Shown here in pieces: positions 36,217-47,359 of a stretch of DNA of 64,000 nt. Position 1 is the stretch's first letter. Every line of letters starts with the position of its first letter. Source of the DNA: Sulfuritalea sp. (GTDB lineage: Bacteria; Pseudomonadota; Gammaproteobacteria; Burkholderiales; Rhodocyclaceae); the NCBI GenBank assembly GCA_023229685.1, contig JALNYT010000001.1, positions 496,001 through 560,000 of the forward strand, given 5' to 3'. The position numbers were made by a program, and so were the translations under genes. The notes beneath the pieces are model-generated. The model saw nothing but the letters and a program-made list of their open reading frames with translations. It was not told the DNA's origin and did not search any database.

Positions 36217-37167
36217 TCAGCTGCCCAGCGCAGCGAGAATTTCCGCAGCCCCCTGCTGGCGCAGTTCTGCCGCCAATTGCAGACCGAGTGCTTCCGGGTC
36301 GGCGGAACTGCCGCTGAGTTCGGCCTGCGCCATGCGCGTGCCGTCCGGTGACGCGACGAAGCCACGCAGATAGACGCTGCCCGCACGCATTTCGGCATAG
36401 GCCCCGAGCGGGACTTCGCAACTGCCCGCCAGCGCCCGCGAAACGGCGCGCTCGGCGCGCACGCAGGCGGCGGTAGCCGGATCGTTCAGCGGCGCCAGCC
36501 AAGCGGCCACGTCCGGTCGCGAGACCAGCGCTTCGATCCCGAGCGCGCCCTGCCCGGCGGCGGGCAAGGAATCTTCGGCGGGCAGCACGGCGCGGATGCG
36601 GTCACCGAGACCCAGTCGCTTGAGGCCCGCCGCGGCGAGAATGATGGCGTCGAACTGGCCCTCGTCGAGCTTGCGCAAACGGGTGTCGAGATTGCCGCGC
36701 AGGGGCGTCACCGTGAGATGAGGGTAGCGCGCATGCAGCTGGGATTCGCGGCGCAGGCTGGAGGTGCCGACCACGGCACCGGGCGGCATGTCTGCCAAGC
36801 TGGCGTACTTGCTCGACACCAGGGCGTCGAGCGGCACTTCGCGCGGGCCGATGGCAACCAGGGAAAACTCCGGCTCCATCTGCATCGGCACGTCTTTCAT
36901 GGAATGCACCGCGAGATCGGCCGAACCGTCGAGCAGGGCAGCCTCCAGTTCCTTGACGAACAGCCCCTTGCCGCCGACCTTCGACAGCGGCCGATCGAGA
37001 ATCTGATCACCGCGCGTGGTCATGCCGAGCAATTCGACACGGCAGGCCGGATACAGTTGCCGCAAGAGACTGCGTACATGTTCGGCCTGCCATAGCGCCA
37101 ACCGGGATTCGCGAGTGGCGATAACTATGCGTTCAGGCGGGGAAGCGGGGGAAGATACTGGGCTCAC
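36217..37167 (-). CDS. hemC: Hydroxymethylbilane synthase (porphobilinogen deaminase)
   Basis: 316 residues. It polymerises four porphobilinogen units. Motifs include IATRESRLALWQAEHV, VGGKGLFVKELEAALLDG, AVHSMKDVPMQ, GTSSLRRESQL, and the dipyrromethane-binding GSCEVPLGAYAE with its cofactor Cys. The start is GTG at 37167. The operon reads hemC, hemD, hemX, hemY. No clear Shine-Dalgarno precedes the GTG; a later start would cut into conserved sequence. Confidence 0.93.
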   Translation of the reverse strand: MSPVSSPASPPERIVIATRESRLALWQAEHVRSLLRQLYPACRVELLGMTTRGDQILDRPLSKVGGKGLFVKELEAALLDGSADLAVHSMKDVPMQMEPEFSLVAIGPREVPLDALVSSKYASLADMPPGAVVGTSSLRRESQLHARYPHLTVTPLRGNLDTRLRKLDEGQFDAIILAAAGLKRLGLGDRIRAVLPAEDSLPAAGQGALGIEALVSRPDVAAWLAPLNDPATAACVRAERAVSRALAGSCEVPLGAYAEMRAGSVYLRGFVASPDGTRMAQAELSGSSADPEALGLQLAAELRQQGAAEILAALGS

Positions 37168-37280
37168 TGGACGACCGATCAGGAAAGAAGGAAGAAGTGC
37201 TCGCCGGGCCGCTCCCGCGGCTTGGCGAGCAGCATAATTTTGCTGGCGATTTTAGCAGCCTGTAGCACATTCCGCGCGGC

Positions 37281-37307
37281 AAAGGAAAAGGCCGCCCGCA
37301 GGCGGCC
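37281..37307 (-). terminator. Rho-independent terminator of the PBP7-like gene
   Basis: GGCCGCC (37290-37296), a CGCA loop and GGCGGCC (37301-37307) form a perfect 7-bp GC stem. Read on the minus strand it is followed by TTTTCCTTT. It lies 22 bases after the stop codon. Confidence 0.8.
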
Positions 37308-37328
37308 AAGTCTCATTCGTCGCGAAAA

Positions 37329-38285
37329 TCAGCCCGCGCTCGCCCGCGCCAGGGACGCGCTTTCGACCCAGCGCTTGATGCGGTTGGCATCGCCGATGCG
37401 GGTCATCTTGCCCCAGGAGTCAAGCAGCACAATGATGGTCGGCTTGTTGTTGAGCCAGGCCTGCATTACCAGGCATTTCCCGGCCTCATTGATGTAACCG
37501 GTCTTGGACAGGCCGATCACCCAGGTCGGGTTCTTCACCAGGGTGTTGGTGTTGTGGAAATGCTGTGGCCGGCCGGCGATACTGAATTCACCCTCCGACG
37601 TCGTCGAAAACTCGCGAATCAGCGGGTACCGGTGCGCGGCATCGACCATTTTCGCCAGATCACGCGGACTCGATACGTTGGCCGCAGTCAATCCGGTCGG
37701 GTCCAGAAACCGCGTGTCGACCAGACCCAGGGCTTGCGCCTTCTGGTTCATGGCGACAACAAAAGCCTCCCGACCGCCGGGATAGTGGCGCGACAAGGCG
37801 GAGGCCGCTCGATTTTCCGAAGACATCAAGGCCAGGCGCAGCATTTCCTCGCGCTCCAGCCGAGTGCCGACCTTGAGCCGGGAACGCGTGCCCTTGAGGA
37901 CATCGACATCCTCCTCGCCGATCGCCAGGACCTCGGTCAGATTGGGTTTCGCGTCAAGCACCACCATCGCGGTCATGAGCTTGGTAATCGACGCGATCGG
38001 CAACACGGCGTTGGGGTTCTTTTCAAACAGGACCGCACCCGTGGCCTGATCCAGCACCAGGACAGCCGATGACTGCAGGGCCAGATGCGTGGCGTCATCA
38101 AGGGATGCGCCGCGGTGGGCGGATTTGGCGCGCACCATCTTCCTGGCCGTGATCTGCACCATTATGCGGGGAGCCTTCTTTTTTCCAGCCACGGCTTTCT
38201 TCTTGGTGGCTGCTTCGACGTCAGTTGGCGTACTGCCAGCGCCGACTATTGCAGCCGCCAACAACATCAGTAATACTTTTTTCAT
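37329..38285 (-). CDS. pbpG: D-alanyl-D-alanine endopeptidase, PBP7 type
   Basis: 318 residues. It cleaves peptidoglycan cross-links in the periplasm. A signal peptide (VLLMLLAAAIVGAGS) leads to a Lys-rich linker. The serine-peptidase S11 motifs are SITKLM (SxxK), SSEN (SxN) and LSKTGYINEAG (KTG). The ATG at 38285 is preceded by GGAGGGG. The PbpG family lacks the long C-terminal domain of DacA, and the length here agrees. The gene ends at an intrinsic terminator. Confidence 0.88.
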   Translation of the reverse strand: MKKVLLMLLAAAIVGAGSTPTDVEAATKKKAVAGKKKAPRIMVQITARKMVRAKSAHRGASLDDATHLALQSSAVLVLDQATGAVLFEKNPNAVLPIASITKLMTAMVVLDAKPNLTEVLAIGEEDVDVLKGTRSRLKVGTRLEREEMLRLALMSSENRAASALSRHYPGGREAFVVAMNQKAQALGLVDTRFLDPTGLTAANVSSPRDLAKMVDAAHRYPLIREFSTTSEGEFSIAGRPQHFHNTNTLVKNPTWVIGLSKTGYINEAGKCLVMQAWLNNKPTIIVLLDSWGKMTRIGDANRIKRWVESASLARASAG

Positions 38286-38407
38286 GGAGTTACCCCTCCT
38301 GCGACCGAAACATTCTAGCAGAGGATATCCCCTCTGAAATGAGCTGTATCGGCAGTTTTCCATGCAAATAAAGGACTTAAGCCTCAAGGCTCGACAATAA
38401 CATTAAC

Positions 38408-39544
38408 TCAAGCCAAGTCAAGAAACCGCCGTACTTCATCCCGGCACGCCAGCGTGTCCGCGTAGCCCAGATCGATCAAAGCCCTGGTGTAGGGCCGCTC
38501 GAACAGCAGATAGCTGGTCAGCGCGCCGCCGTTTTCATTCATCGCACCGATGCCGCGCAACATGGCCCGCACCGGCCACGGCAAGGCCGTGGCATGGCGC
38601 GCGGCGAGATGGTCGAGGCGCTGCGACGGTGCGATGGTCAGCATCTCGATCGGACGCAGAGCCGTTCCCTGCTCGCCGCGGACCGCCTCCGGAATCAGCG
38701 ACAGCGTCCTGTTGATGCGGCTCATCCGCTCCAGATCCACCGACATGCTGTCGAGAAAAATACTCGACATTGCATGACCGGCGATTTGCGCCAGCGAGGG
38801 ATAGATCTCGCCACGCGGCCGTGCATCTTCCTCGACCATGCGACCCGCCCCGACCACCAGGATCTTGTGCGCGCCGAGATGGATCGCCGGCGAAACCGGC
38901 GCAACCTGCCGCATCGAGCCGTCGCCAAACCATTCGCGGTTGATATGCACGGCGGGAAAAATGAAGGGGATCGCACTGGAGGCCATCAGATGATCGAGAG
39001 AGATATCGATTGGCACCCCTACCCGCTGGCTGCGCCGCCAGCCTTCGCTGCCCTGCCGGCCCTGAAAGAAGGTGACACTCTGCCCGCTCGAATAGCCGGA
39101 GCAGGTGATGGCGACCGAATGCAGGGCACGACTTTCGATGGCCTGTGCGATACGGCTGAAGTCGAGACTGTCGCGCAGCAGGTCGCGCAGCGGCGAGTTG
39201 TCCAGCAGCGAACGCGGAGAACGCCGGGTCAGCCAGCCAACGGCAAGCGTCGACACCCAGCGCGCGCCGGAGACACCCATGCTGACCGGATCGGCACGAT
39301 AGACCTGATGCGCGCCGAAGTTTTCCCAGACCTTGACCAGGTTATCGACGCCGGCGCCGAAATCCTCGGCCCCAACCGCCAGCGACGCGGCGTTGAGAGC
39401 GCCGGCCGAGGTGCCGCACAGAATCGGAAACGGATTGCGGCGCGGCTCCGGCAGCAGCTCGCGGATCGCCTTCAGCACGCCGACCTGATAGCCGGCGCGG
39501 GCACCGCCGCCGGTCAGGATCAGGGCGGTGCGGGCCTCGGTCAT
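38408..39544 (-). CDS. Patatin-like phospholipase
   Basis: 378 residues. The patatin fold has the oxyanion hole ILTGGGARAGYQVGVLKAI, the nucleophile GTSAGALNAASLAVG (GxSxG) and the catalytic Asp in WFGDGSMRQ (DG/A). The length and order are as in the RssA/YlbK-like bacterial family of serine hydrolases. Lipid acyl hydrolysis is probable. Its stop is 104 bp past the PBP7 gene's start, and it begins 9 bp after the malic enzyme stop, so it may be cotranscribed. Confidence 0.87.
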   Translation of the reverse strand: MTEARTALILTGGGARAGYQVGVLKAIRELLPEPRRNPFPILCGTSAGALNAASLAVGAEDFGAGVDNLVKVWENFGAHQVYRADPVSMGVSGARWVSTLAVGWLTRRSPRSLLDNSPLRDLLRDSLDFSRIAQAIESRALHSVAITCSGYSSGQSVTFFQGRQGSEGWRRSQRVGVPIDISLDHLMASSAIPFIFPAVHINREWFGDGSMRQVAPVSPAIHLGAHKILVVGAGRMVEEDARPRGEIYPSLAQIAGHAMSSIFLDSMSVDLERMSRINRTLSLIPEAVRGEQGTALRPIEMLTIAPSQRLDHLAARHATALPWPVRAMLRGIGAMNENGGALTSYLLFERPYTRALIDLGYADTLACRDEVRRFLDLA

Positions 39545-39552
39545 GGTAGGAA

Positions 39553-41835
<2,283 letters not shown>

Positions 41836-41867
41836 GAACCTTCTCCTCTATGTCGTAATCCCAATTG

Positions 41868-41897
41868 TATCGCCGTGTCGCCAACGCCGACTTTCAC
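41868..41897. repeat. Interspersed repeat, inverse orientation
   Basis: ATCGCCGTGTCGCCAACGCC followed by GACTTTC is the inverse of AAAGTCGGCG-TTGGCGACACGGCGAT, the same order as 13504-13534. It lies in the divergent spacer between maeB and pckG, and is the clearest minus-oriented copy. The rest of that 279-bp gap shows nothing else beyond the pckG RBS region. Confidence 0.6.
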
Positions 41898-42114
41898 AAA
41901 CCCGGTATTTCGCGGCGCAACCCTCTTATGTGGGAGGAGGCAGGCATCTTCTGCCGACAACCGGGCTGTCCATTGTGGGAGAATGAGCCGTTCGAGTCGG
42001 CTCCGCGACTTGCGCCACCGCCCCGCTGCGAACTACCGCAAGCCCCGCCGACAGCAGCCAGCGAGCAGGCGGCCGACCGGCTCAAATTAAAAAACAGAGG
42101 GAGATCTTCCCGTG

Positions 42115-43941
42115 ATGCCCCAGCCCGACCAAACCCCCGCCTACGTCAAACACGCCCGGCTGCGCGCCTGGGTTGCCGAAGTGGCGGCGCTCGCCGAGCC
42201 CGACAGCATCGTCTGGTGCGACGGCTCGCAGGAAGAGGCCGAGCGTCTGTTTGCCGAGATGGTCGCATCCGGCAGCCTGATCAAGCTCAACCCGGCGAAG
42301 CGCAAGAATTCCTACCTTGCCTTGTCCGATCCGTCCGATGTCGCCCGCGTCGAAGACCGCACTTACGTCTGTACCTCAGACCCGGAAGATGCGGGTCCCA
42401 ACAACAACTGGGAACATCCGGGAAAAATGAAGGAGACCCTGCGCGGTCTTTTCAAGGGGTGCATGCGCGGCCGCACCATGTACGTGATTCCCTTTTCGAT
42501 GGGCCCCATCGGCTCGCCGATTGCCCACATCGGCATCGAACTTTCCGACAGTCCCTATGTGGTAGTCAATATGCGCATCATGGCCCGCATGGGGCGCGCA
42601 GTGCTCGATCAGCTCGGCAGCGATGGCGTTTTCGTCCCGTGCCTGCACAGCGTCGGCCACCCGCTGGCAGCCGGCCAGGCCGACGTCAAATGGCCGTGCA
42701 ACAAAACCAAGTACATCTGCCATTTTCCCGAAACGCGCGAAATCTGGTCATTCGGATCGGGCTACGGCGGCAACGCGCTGTTGGGCAAGAAGTGCTTTGC
42801 CTTGCGCATCGCGTCGACCATGGCGCGCGACGAAGGCTGGCTGGCCGAGCACATGCTGATTCTCGGCGTTGAATCCCCCGCCGGCGAGAAGACCTACGTC
42901 GCCGCCGCCTTTCCCTCGGCCTGCGGCAAGACCAACTTCGCCATGCTGATTCCGCCCAGCGGCCTGGGCGGCTGGAAGGTGACCACTGTCGGCGACGACA
43001 TCGCCTGGATAAAGCCCGGCAAGGACGGCCGTCTCTATGCCATCAACCCGGAAAGCGGATTTTTTGGCGTCGCCCCCGGGACCAGCGAAAAAACCAATTT
43101 CAACGCCATGGCGACGCTGAAGGAAAACGTCATCTTCACCAATGTCGCCCTGACCGATGACGGTGATGTCTGGTGGGAAGGCATGAGCAAGGAACCGCCC
43201 GCACACTGCGTCGACTGGCAGGGGCAGGACTGGACCCCACAAATCGGCAAGGAACGCGGGCACAAGGCGGCCCACCCCAACGCGCGCTTCACGGCGCCGG
43301 CCAGTCAGTGCCCGGTGATCGACCCGGACTGGGAAAACCCTGCAGGCGTGCCAATCGCGGCATTCATTTTCGGCGGCCGCCGGGCCACCACCGTGCCGCT
43401 GGTGTTCGAAGCCTTCAACTGGAACTATGGCGTCTATATGGCGGCGACCATGGGCTCGGAAACCACGGCTGCCGTCATGGGCGCCCAGGGCGTCTTGCGC
43501 CGCGATCCGTTTGCCATGCTGCCGTTCTGCGGCTACCACATGGGCGACTACTTCAATCACTGGCTGCGCATCGGTCACCAGGTAGAGCACGCACCGCACA
43601 TCTTTACGGTGAACTGGTTCCGCCAGGACAAGGACGGCAACTTCATGTGGCCGGGTTTTGGCGACAACATGCGCGTCCTGAAGTGGATTGTCGGTCGCTG
43701 CAGCGGCAAGGCTGATGCGAAGCAAACGGCTCTGGGCTGGATACCCCGCTTCGAGGATATTGACTGGAGCGGCAGCGAGCAAGTCACCCGGGCGCAGTTC
43801 GAGCAGCTCACTGCGATTGACGTCGCCGCCTGGCGCGAGGAACTCAAGCTGCACGCCGAGTGGTTCGACAAACTGAAGAGCCGCATGCCGCGTTCGTTGA
43901 CCCTCAAGCGCGAACTGTTCGAACTCTCGCTGGTGGATTAA
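42115..43941 (+). CDS. pckG: Phosphoenolpyruvate carboxykinase (GTP)
   Basis: 608 residues. It makes PEP from oxaloacetate with GTP for gluconeogenesis. The kinase P-loop is FPSACGKTNFAM, with VGDDIAWIKPG, FGGRRATTVPLV and EAFNWNYGVYMAATMGSET, all typical of GTP-type enzymes. AGAGGGAG precedes the start. The ATG at 42115 is preferred, and an adjacent in-frame GTG is the alternative. It faces away from malic enzyme; the two could be co-regulated through the shared 279-bp spacer. Confidence 0.93.
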   Translation: MPQPDQTPAYVKHARLRAWVAEVAALAEPDSIVWCDGSQEEAERLFAEMVASGSLIKLNPAKRKNSYLALSDPSDVARVEDRTYVCTSDPEDAGPNNNWEHPGKMKETLRGLFKGCMRGRTMYVIPFSMGPIGSPIAHIGIELSDSPYVVVNMRIMARMGRAVLDQLGSDGVFVPCLHSVGHPLAAGQADVKWPCNKTKYICHFPETREIWSFGSGYGGNALLGKKCFALRIASTMARDEGWLAEHMLILGVESPAGEKTYVAAAFPSACGKTNFAMLIPPSGLGGWKVTTVGDDIAWIKPGKDGRLYAINPESGFFGVAPGTSEKTNFNAMATLKENVIFTNVALTDDGDVWWEGMSKEPPAHCVDWQGQDWTPQIGKERGHKAAHPNARFTAPASQCPVIDPDWENPAGVPIAAFIFGGRRATTVPLVFEAFNWNYGVYMAATMGSETTAAVMGAQGVLRRDPFAMLPFCGYHMGDYFNHWLRIGHQVEHAPHIFTVNWFRQDKDGNFMWPGFGDNMRVLKWIVGRCSGKADAKQTALGWIPRFEDIDWSGSEQVTRAQFEQLTAIDVAAWREELKLHAEWFDKLKSRMPRSLTLKRELFELSLVD

Positions 43942-43942
43942 G

Positions 43943-43968
43943 AGTCGGCGCCGGCGACACGGCGCGGA
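43943..43968. repeat. Interspersed repeat, short copy
   Basis: AGTCGGCGCCGGCGACACGG followed by CGCGGA. It begins right after the pckG stop codon and matches the core seen at 13504 and 41868. Confidence 0.5.
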
Positions 43969-44020
43969 ACCAATGGGCCGCCCGCCACGAAGCCGGGTGG
44001 CCGTTTCTTTGGAGAGCGCA

Positions 44021-45181
44021 ATGAACATCGCCGACCGGATGGCGCAGATCGCCCCCTTCCATGTCATGGAATTGATGGCCCGCGCCCAGGCGCTGGAAGC
44101 CGAAGGCAAATCGGTCATTCACCTCGAAGTTGGAGAGCCCGACTTCGCCACGGCCACCCCGATTCTCGAAGCCGGCCAACGCTTTCTTGGCGGCGGGCAT
44201 GTGCATTACACCGCAGCAACGGGCCTGAGCCAACTGCGCGAAGCAATCAGCGGCTTCTATCAGACGCGCTACGGACTCGAGGTTTCGCCGCAACGAATCG
44301 TGGTCACCGCCGGTGCATCCGGCGCCCTGCTGCTCGCACTCGGCGTGCTGGTGAATCCCGGCGACGAGTGGCTGCTGCCCGATCCCGGCTATCCCTGCAA
44401 CAGGCATTTCGTACGTCTGCTCGAAGGCAGGCCGGTGTCACTCCCTGTGGCGGCGGCGTCAAACTACCAGCCCACGGCAGCGCAGCTAGCCGCGTCATGG
44501 ACTGCCAGGACACGAGGGCTGCTGGTTGCGTCTCCGGCCAATCCAACCGGAACCCTGCTCGACCTTGAAACCATGACAGAGCTGGCCAACATCGTCGCGA
44601 CGCGCGGCGGTACCCTGCTGGTTGACGAGATTTATCATGGACTGACCTACGGCGTCGACGCCCAGTCCGCGCTGGCGATCAGCGACGACGTGTTCGTGAT
44701 TAACAGCTTCTCCAAATACTTCGGCATGACCGGCTGGCGCCTCGGCTGGCTGGTCGCACCGCAGCGCTATGTGCGCGATATCGAAAAGCTGGCGCAGAAC
44801 CTCTACATCGCACCGTCGACCATCGCCCAACATGCCGCACTGGCCGCCTTTCACCCTGAAACCACGAGCATTCTTGAAGCCCGCCGCCACGAATTTTCCT
44901 TGCGGCGGGACATTCTCCTGCCGGGGCTGCGCAAGCTCGGTTTCGAGATCGCGACAGAACCGCAAGGTGCCTTCTATGTGTATGCCGCCTGCAACGCACT
45001 GGCCGAAGACAGTTTCAGTCTTGCCGGGCAACTACTGACAGAAGCGGGCGTGGCAGCGACACCGGGGCTCGACTTCGGCAGCAACGCGCCGCAACGCCAC
45101 ATGCGCTTTGCCTACACTACCGACCGGAATCAGATTGAAGAAGGTCTCGCCCGCATGGCGAAGTTCCTGAATTCGAGGTAG
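44021..45181 (+). CDS. Class I/II PLP-dependent aminotransferase
   Basis: 386 residues. The PLP-lysine region is NSFSKYFGMTGWRLGW. The substrate-binding part shows LEVGEPDFATATPIL at the start and VVTAGASGALLLAL, SPANPTGTLLDLE and VDEIYHGLTYG. It is of the aspartate/aromatic-aminotransferase superfamily. The neighbouring pckG and maeB do not tell the amino acid. GGAGAG precedes the ATG. It is followed by an 80-bp repeat pair. Confidence 0.87.
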   Translation: MNIADRMAQIAPFHVMELMARAQALEAEGKSVIHLEVGEPDFATATPILEAGQRFLGGGHVHYTAATGLSQLREAISGFYQTRYGLEVSPQRIVVTAGASGALLLALGVLVNPGDEWLLPDPGYPCNRHFVRLLEGRPVSLPVAAASNYQPTAAQLAASWTARTRGLLVASPANPTGTLLDLETMTELANIVATRGGTLLVDEIYHGLTYGVDAQSALAISDDVFVINSFSKYFGMTGWRLGWLVAPQRYVRDIEKLAQNLYIAPSTIAQHAALAAFHPETTSILEARRHEFSLRRDILLPGLRKLGFEIATEPQGAFYVYAACNALAEDSFSLAGQLLTEAGVAATPGLDFGSNAPQRHMRFAYTTDRNQIEEGLARMAKFLNSR

Positions 45182-45330
45182 CCGGGGACTGCGCTGCGCG
45201 GGCCAACGATATCCCACCGGAGGATACCGTCCTCGCCCAAGGGGACTCGGGGCCTTGCCCGTCGGAGATTCCGCTTCGCGGGCCGGCGATATCCCACCGG
45301 GGGATACTGTCCTCGCCCAAGGGGACTCGG
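45181..45330. repeat. 80-bp direct repeat pair with internal hairpins
   Basis: A 50-bp segment at 45201-45250 (GATATCCCACCGG...CTCGCCCAAGGGGACTCGG) recurs at 45281-45330 with few changes. The spacing is 80 bp, and the flanking 20 bases are also alike. Each unit contains TATCCCACCGGRGGATA and GTCCTCGCCCAAGGGGAC, both self-complementary. It lies between the aminotransferase gene and the terminator of the histone-like gene. Confidence 0.65.
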
Positions 45331-45370
45331 ACATAAAAGAAAGCGCGTGCTGAATTAACAGCACGCGCTT
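45331..45370 (-). terminator. Rho-independent terminator of the histone-like gene
   Basis: AAGCGCGTGCTG (45341-45352), loop AATTAA and CAGCACGCGCTT (45359-45370) form a perfect 12-bp stem. On the minus strand it is followed by TCTTTTATG, which suits intrinsic termination of the histone H1-like gene 58 bases upstream. Confidence 0.8.
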
Positions 45371-45428
45371 GCTATCCACTGAGCGCCGCGATCAGTCCCG
45401 CAGGACTAAACGCAGGCCGATGCTTCCG

Positions 45429-46058
45429 TCAGGGACGGGAACCGGTGGGAAACGGCCAAGCCGCTGCAGGATTCAGCGACGACTTGATACCGGGGGCGGC
45501 AGCAGTTGAAGGCGCGGCAGCAGCAGCGGGCTTCGCGGCCGGCTTTGCAGCAGCCTTCTTCGGTGCAGCCTTTTTCGCAGCAGGCTTGGCAGCGGGCTTC
45601 TTCGCAGCAGGCTTCTTCGCAGCAGCCTTCTTCGGTGCAGCCTTCTTCGCAGCAGGCTTCTTCGCAGCAGCCTTCTTCGGTGCAGCCTTCTTTGCAGCGG
45701 GCTTCTTCGCAGCAGCCTTCTTAGCAGCAGGCTTCTTAGCAGCAGCCCTCTTCGGTGCAGCCTTCTTAGCAGCAGGCTTCTTCGCAGCAGCCTTCTTCGG
45801 TGCAGCCTTCTTAGCAGCAGGCTTCTTAGCAGCAGCCTTCTTCGGCGCAGCCTTCTTTGCAGCAGGCTTCTTCGCAGCAGGCTTCTTCGCAGCAGCCTTC
45901 TTCGGTGCAGCCTTCTTCGCAGCAGGCTTCTTCGGTGCAGCCTTCTTTACAGCCGGCTTCTTAGCAGCTGGCTTCTTCGGAGCCGCAGACTTCTTAGCGG
46001 CGGGCTTAGCCGCAGCCTTCTTTGCGGCCGGCTTCTTGGCTTTCTTTTGAACAGCCAT
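45429..46058 (-). CDS. Histone H1-like Ala/Lys/Pro-rich DNA-binding protein
   Basis: 209 residues, almost only Ala, Lys and Pro. The protein is built of 15-residue units (KKAAPKKAAAKKPAA) encoded by a 45-bp tandem DNA repeat; the C-terminal 30 residues are unlike this. Such H1-like proteins bind DNA non-specifically and help nucleoid compaction. AGGAGGTT precedes the ATG at 46058, which starts MAVQKKAKKPAAKK. A terminator lies downstream. The 45-bp repeats make copy number variable between strains, as in AlgP-like genes. Confidence 0.85.
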   Translation of the reverse strand: MAVQKKAKKPAAKKAAAKPAAKKSAAPKKPAAKKPAVKKAAPKKPAAKKAAPKKAAAKKPAAKKPAAKKAAPKKAAAKKPAAKKAAPKKAAAKKPAAKKAAPKRAAAKKPAAKKAAAKKPAAKKAAPKKAAAKKPAAKKAAPKKAAAKKPAAKKPAAKPAAKKAAPKKAAAKPAAKPAAAAAPSTAAAPGIKSSLNPAAAWPFPTGSRP

Positions 46059-46320
46059 GTTGAACCTCCTTAACAAATTAACAGGAAAGAACCACCACTA
46101 CTTTTACTGCAACCCGTCTGGGCTAGCACGGATTATCCAACGCTCCGATGCAATCGAAAGCGACGAATTCCTCACGTTTATCCGCCTATCACTTCGTTTT
46201 GAAACCATCGACAGACAAACGCGCAAACAATCAATCATCATATTTTAACAACTGCAATCTGGCGCACCGCCTGTGTGGCGCGGGCCTCCGAGCAAGCCGC
46301 GTAGCGCATCAGAGCAGTCA

Positions 46321-46599
46321 TCACGCTGCTCCACGAAAATCGATCACACCCGCCAGCGACGGCCGGATCAAGTCGATGTCGAGGTGATGCCTACATGCGG
46401 AGCGGACCAGATATTCCCGGGACCGCGAGCCATGCGGAATATCGCCCGGCGCAACTGCGCCATGAGCGATCGGGTGAACCAGGGGAGCGAATGGAATACA
46501 GGATGAAGAATGCAGGCGGTGATTCGTGGCCGGGTCAGGAGAAGACGGTTGAGCTGACCAGATGAGGTCGGTGAAATCGGCGCCCAAGGCTTCTTGCAT
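46321..46599 (-). CDS. Possible small protein (92 aa), unsupported by family
   Basis: A GGGAG box lies 7-8 bases before the ATG at 46599. The product (MQEALGADFTDLIWSAQPSS, then a His- and Arg-containing tail) has no recognisable domain, and its third-position GC is weaker than that of the neighbours. It may be chance. Adjacent to it, at 46687-46704, is a perfect palindrome. Confidence 0.25.
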   Translation of the reverse strand: MQEALGADFTDLIWSAQPSSPDPATNHRLHSSSCIPFAPLVHPIAHGAVAPGDIPHGSRSREYLVRSACRHHLDIDLIRPSLAGVIDFRGAA

Positions 46600-46686
46600 T
46601 CATATCTCCCGTCTTTGTCGTTATGAAGCCGGTGATGTCCGGGACGCTATGGCAGCGAATTTGATTAGTCCCGTTTTCTACAGCGA

Positions 46687-46704
46687 CCTACTATATCTAG
46701 TAGG
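46687..46704. promoter_or_regulatory. Operator-like palindrome in an AT-rich spacer
   Basis: CCTACTA-TATC-TAGTAGG is an interrupted inverted repeat with perfect 7-bp arms. GTAGTAGT at 46728-46735 repeats part of the arm. The spacer between the ampD and the uncertain 46321-46599 frame is AT-rich. The binding protein is unknown. Confidence 0.35.
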
Positions 46705-46801
46705 CAATCGACACTTCGGTACTAATTGTAGTAGTTGACTTTTTTTTCTGCAAGAGTTTTCTGATGCTGACGCACGGACAGGCGTTGCAGCTTTGCGACA
46801 G

Positions 46802-47359
46802 TCAACCGCTTACGTGATGAACCCGATGCCAATCAAAGCGCGGACCAGGATCGGTCTTGCGTCCCGGCGCAATATCGCTGTGGCCGACCACCGCTTCAAT
46901 CAGGTAATGGTGGCGCAGTTCAGCGAGCAGGCGGTTGAGGGTCAGGTACTGGGCGTCCTCGAACGGAAGCTGGTCACAGCCCTCGAGTTCGATGCCGATG
47001 GAAAAGTTGTTGCAGTTCTCTCGCCCCAGCCAATTCGAAATGCCGGCATGCCAGGCCCGTCGGGAGCATGGAACGAACTGGATCAACTCGCCGTCCCGAC
47101 GAACCAGAAAGTGGGCCGAAACGCGCAGGTCCTGTATCTCGCGAAAATAGGGATGCGCTTCGGGATCAAGGCAATTGGTAAATAGCTGGATGATTCCGGG
47201 TCCGCCGAATTCGTTGGGCGGCAGACTGATGGCGTGGATCACGACCAGTCGCACCGATTCATCCGCAGGCCGCTCATCGCAATTGGGCGAGGGCACCCGC
47301 CGCGCGGTGGATAGCCAGTCGGGCTCGCCCCTTCCGGCCGGCCCCGGCACCTGCTTCAC
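46802..47359 (-). CDS. ampD: 1,6-anhydro-N-acetylmuramyl-L-alanine amidase
   Basis: 185 residues. It removes peptide from anhydro-muropeptides in cytoplasmic cell-wall recycling. The zinc ligands are the His in VVIHAISLPP, the His in AWHAGISNW and the Asp in KTDPGPRFDW; SIGIELEG and VGHSDIAPGRKTDPG are the N-acetylmuramoyl-amidase blocks. It follows pilR with a 4-bp overlap. Confidence 0.92.
   Translation of the reverse strand: MKQVPGPAGRGEPDWLSTARRVPSPNCDERPADESVRLVVIHAISLPPNEFGGPGIIQLFTNCLDPEAHPYFREIQDLRVSAHFLVRRDGELIQFVPCSRRAWHAGISNWLGRENCNNFSIGIELEGCDQLPFEDAQYLTLNRLLAELRHHYLIEAVVGHSDIAPGRKTDPGPRFDWHRVHHVSG

Noticed and set aside
38229..38250. Inverse repeat core in the PBP7 signal region
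   Set aside because: Short match inside coding sequence (IVGAGSTPTD); a true insertion cannot be told from chance.
45445..46050. A 201-codon Ala/Phe-rich frame on the plus strand
   Set aside because: It is the complement of the 45-bp repeats of the histone-like gene and has no RBS or plausible product.
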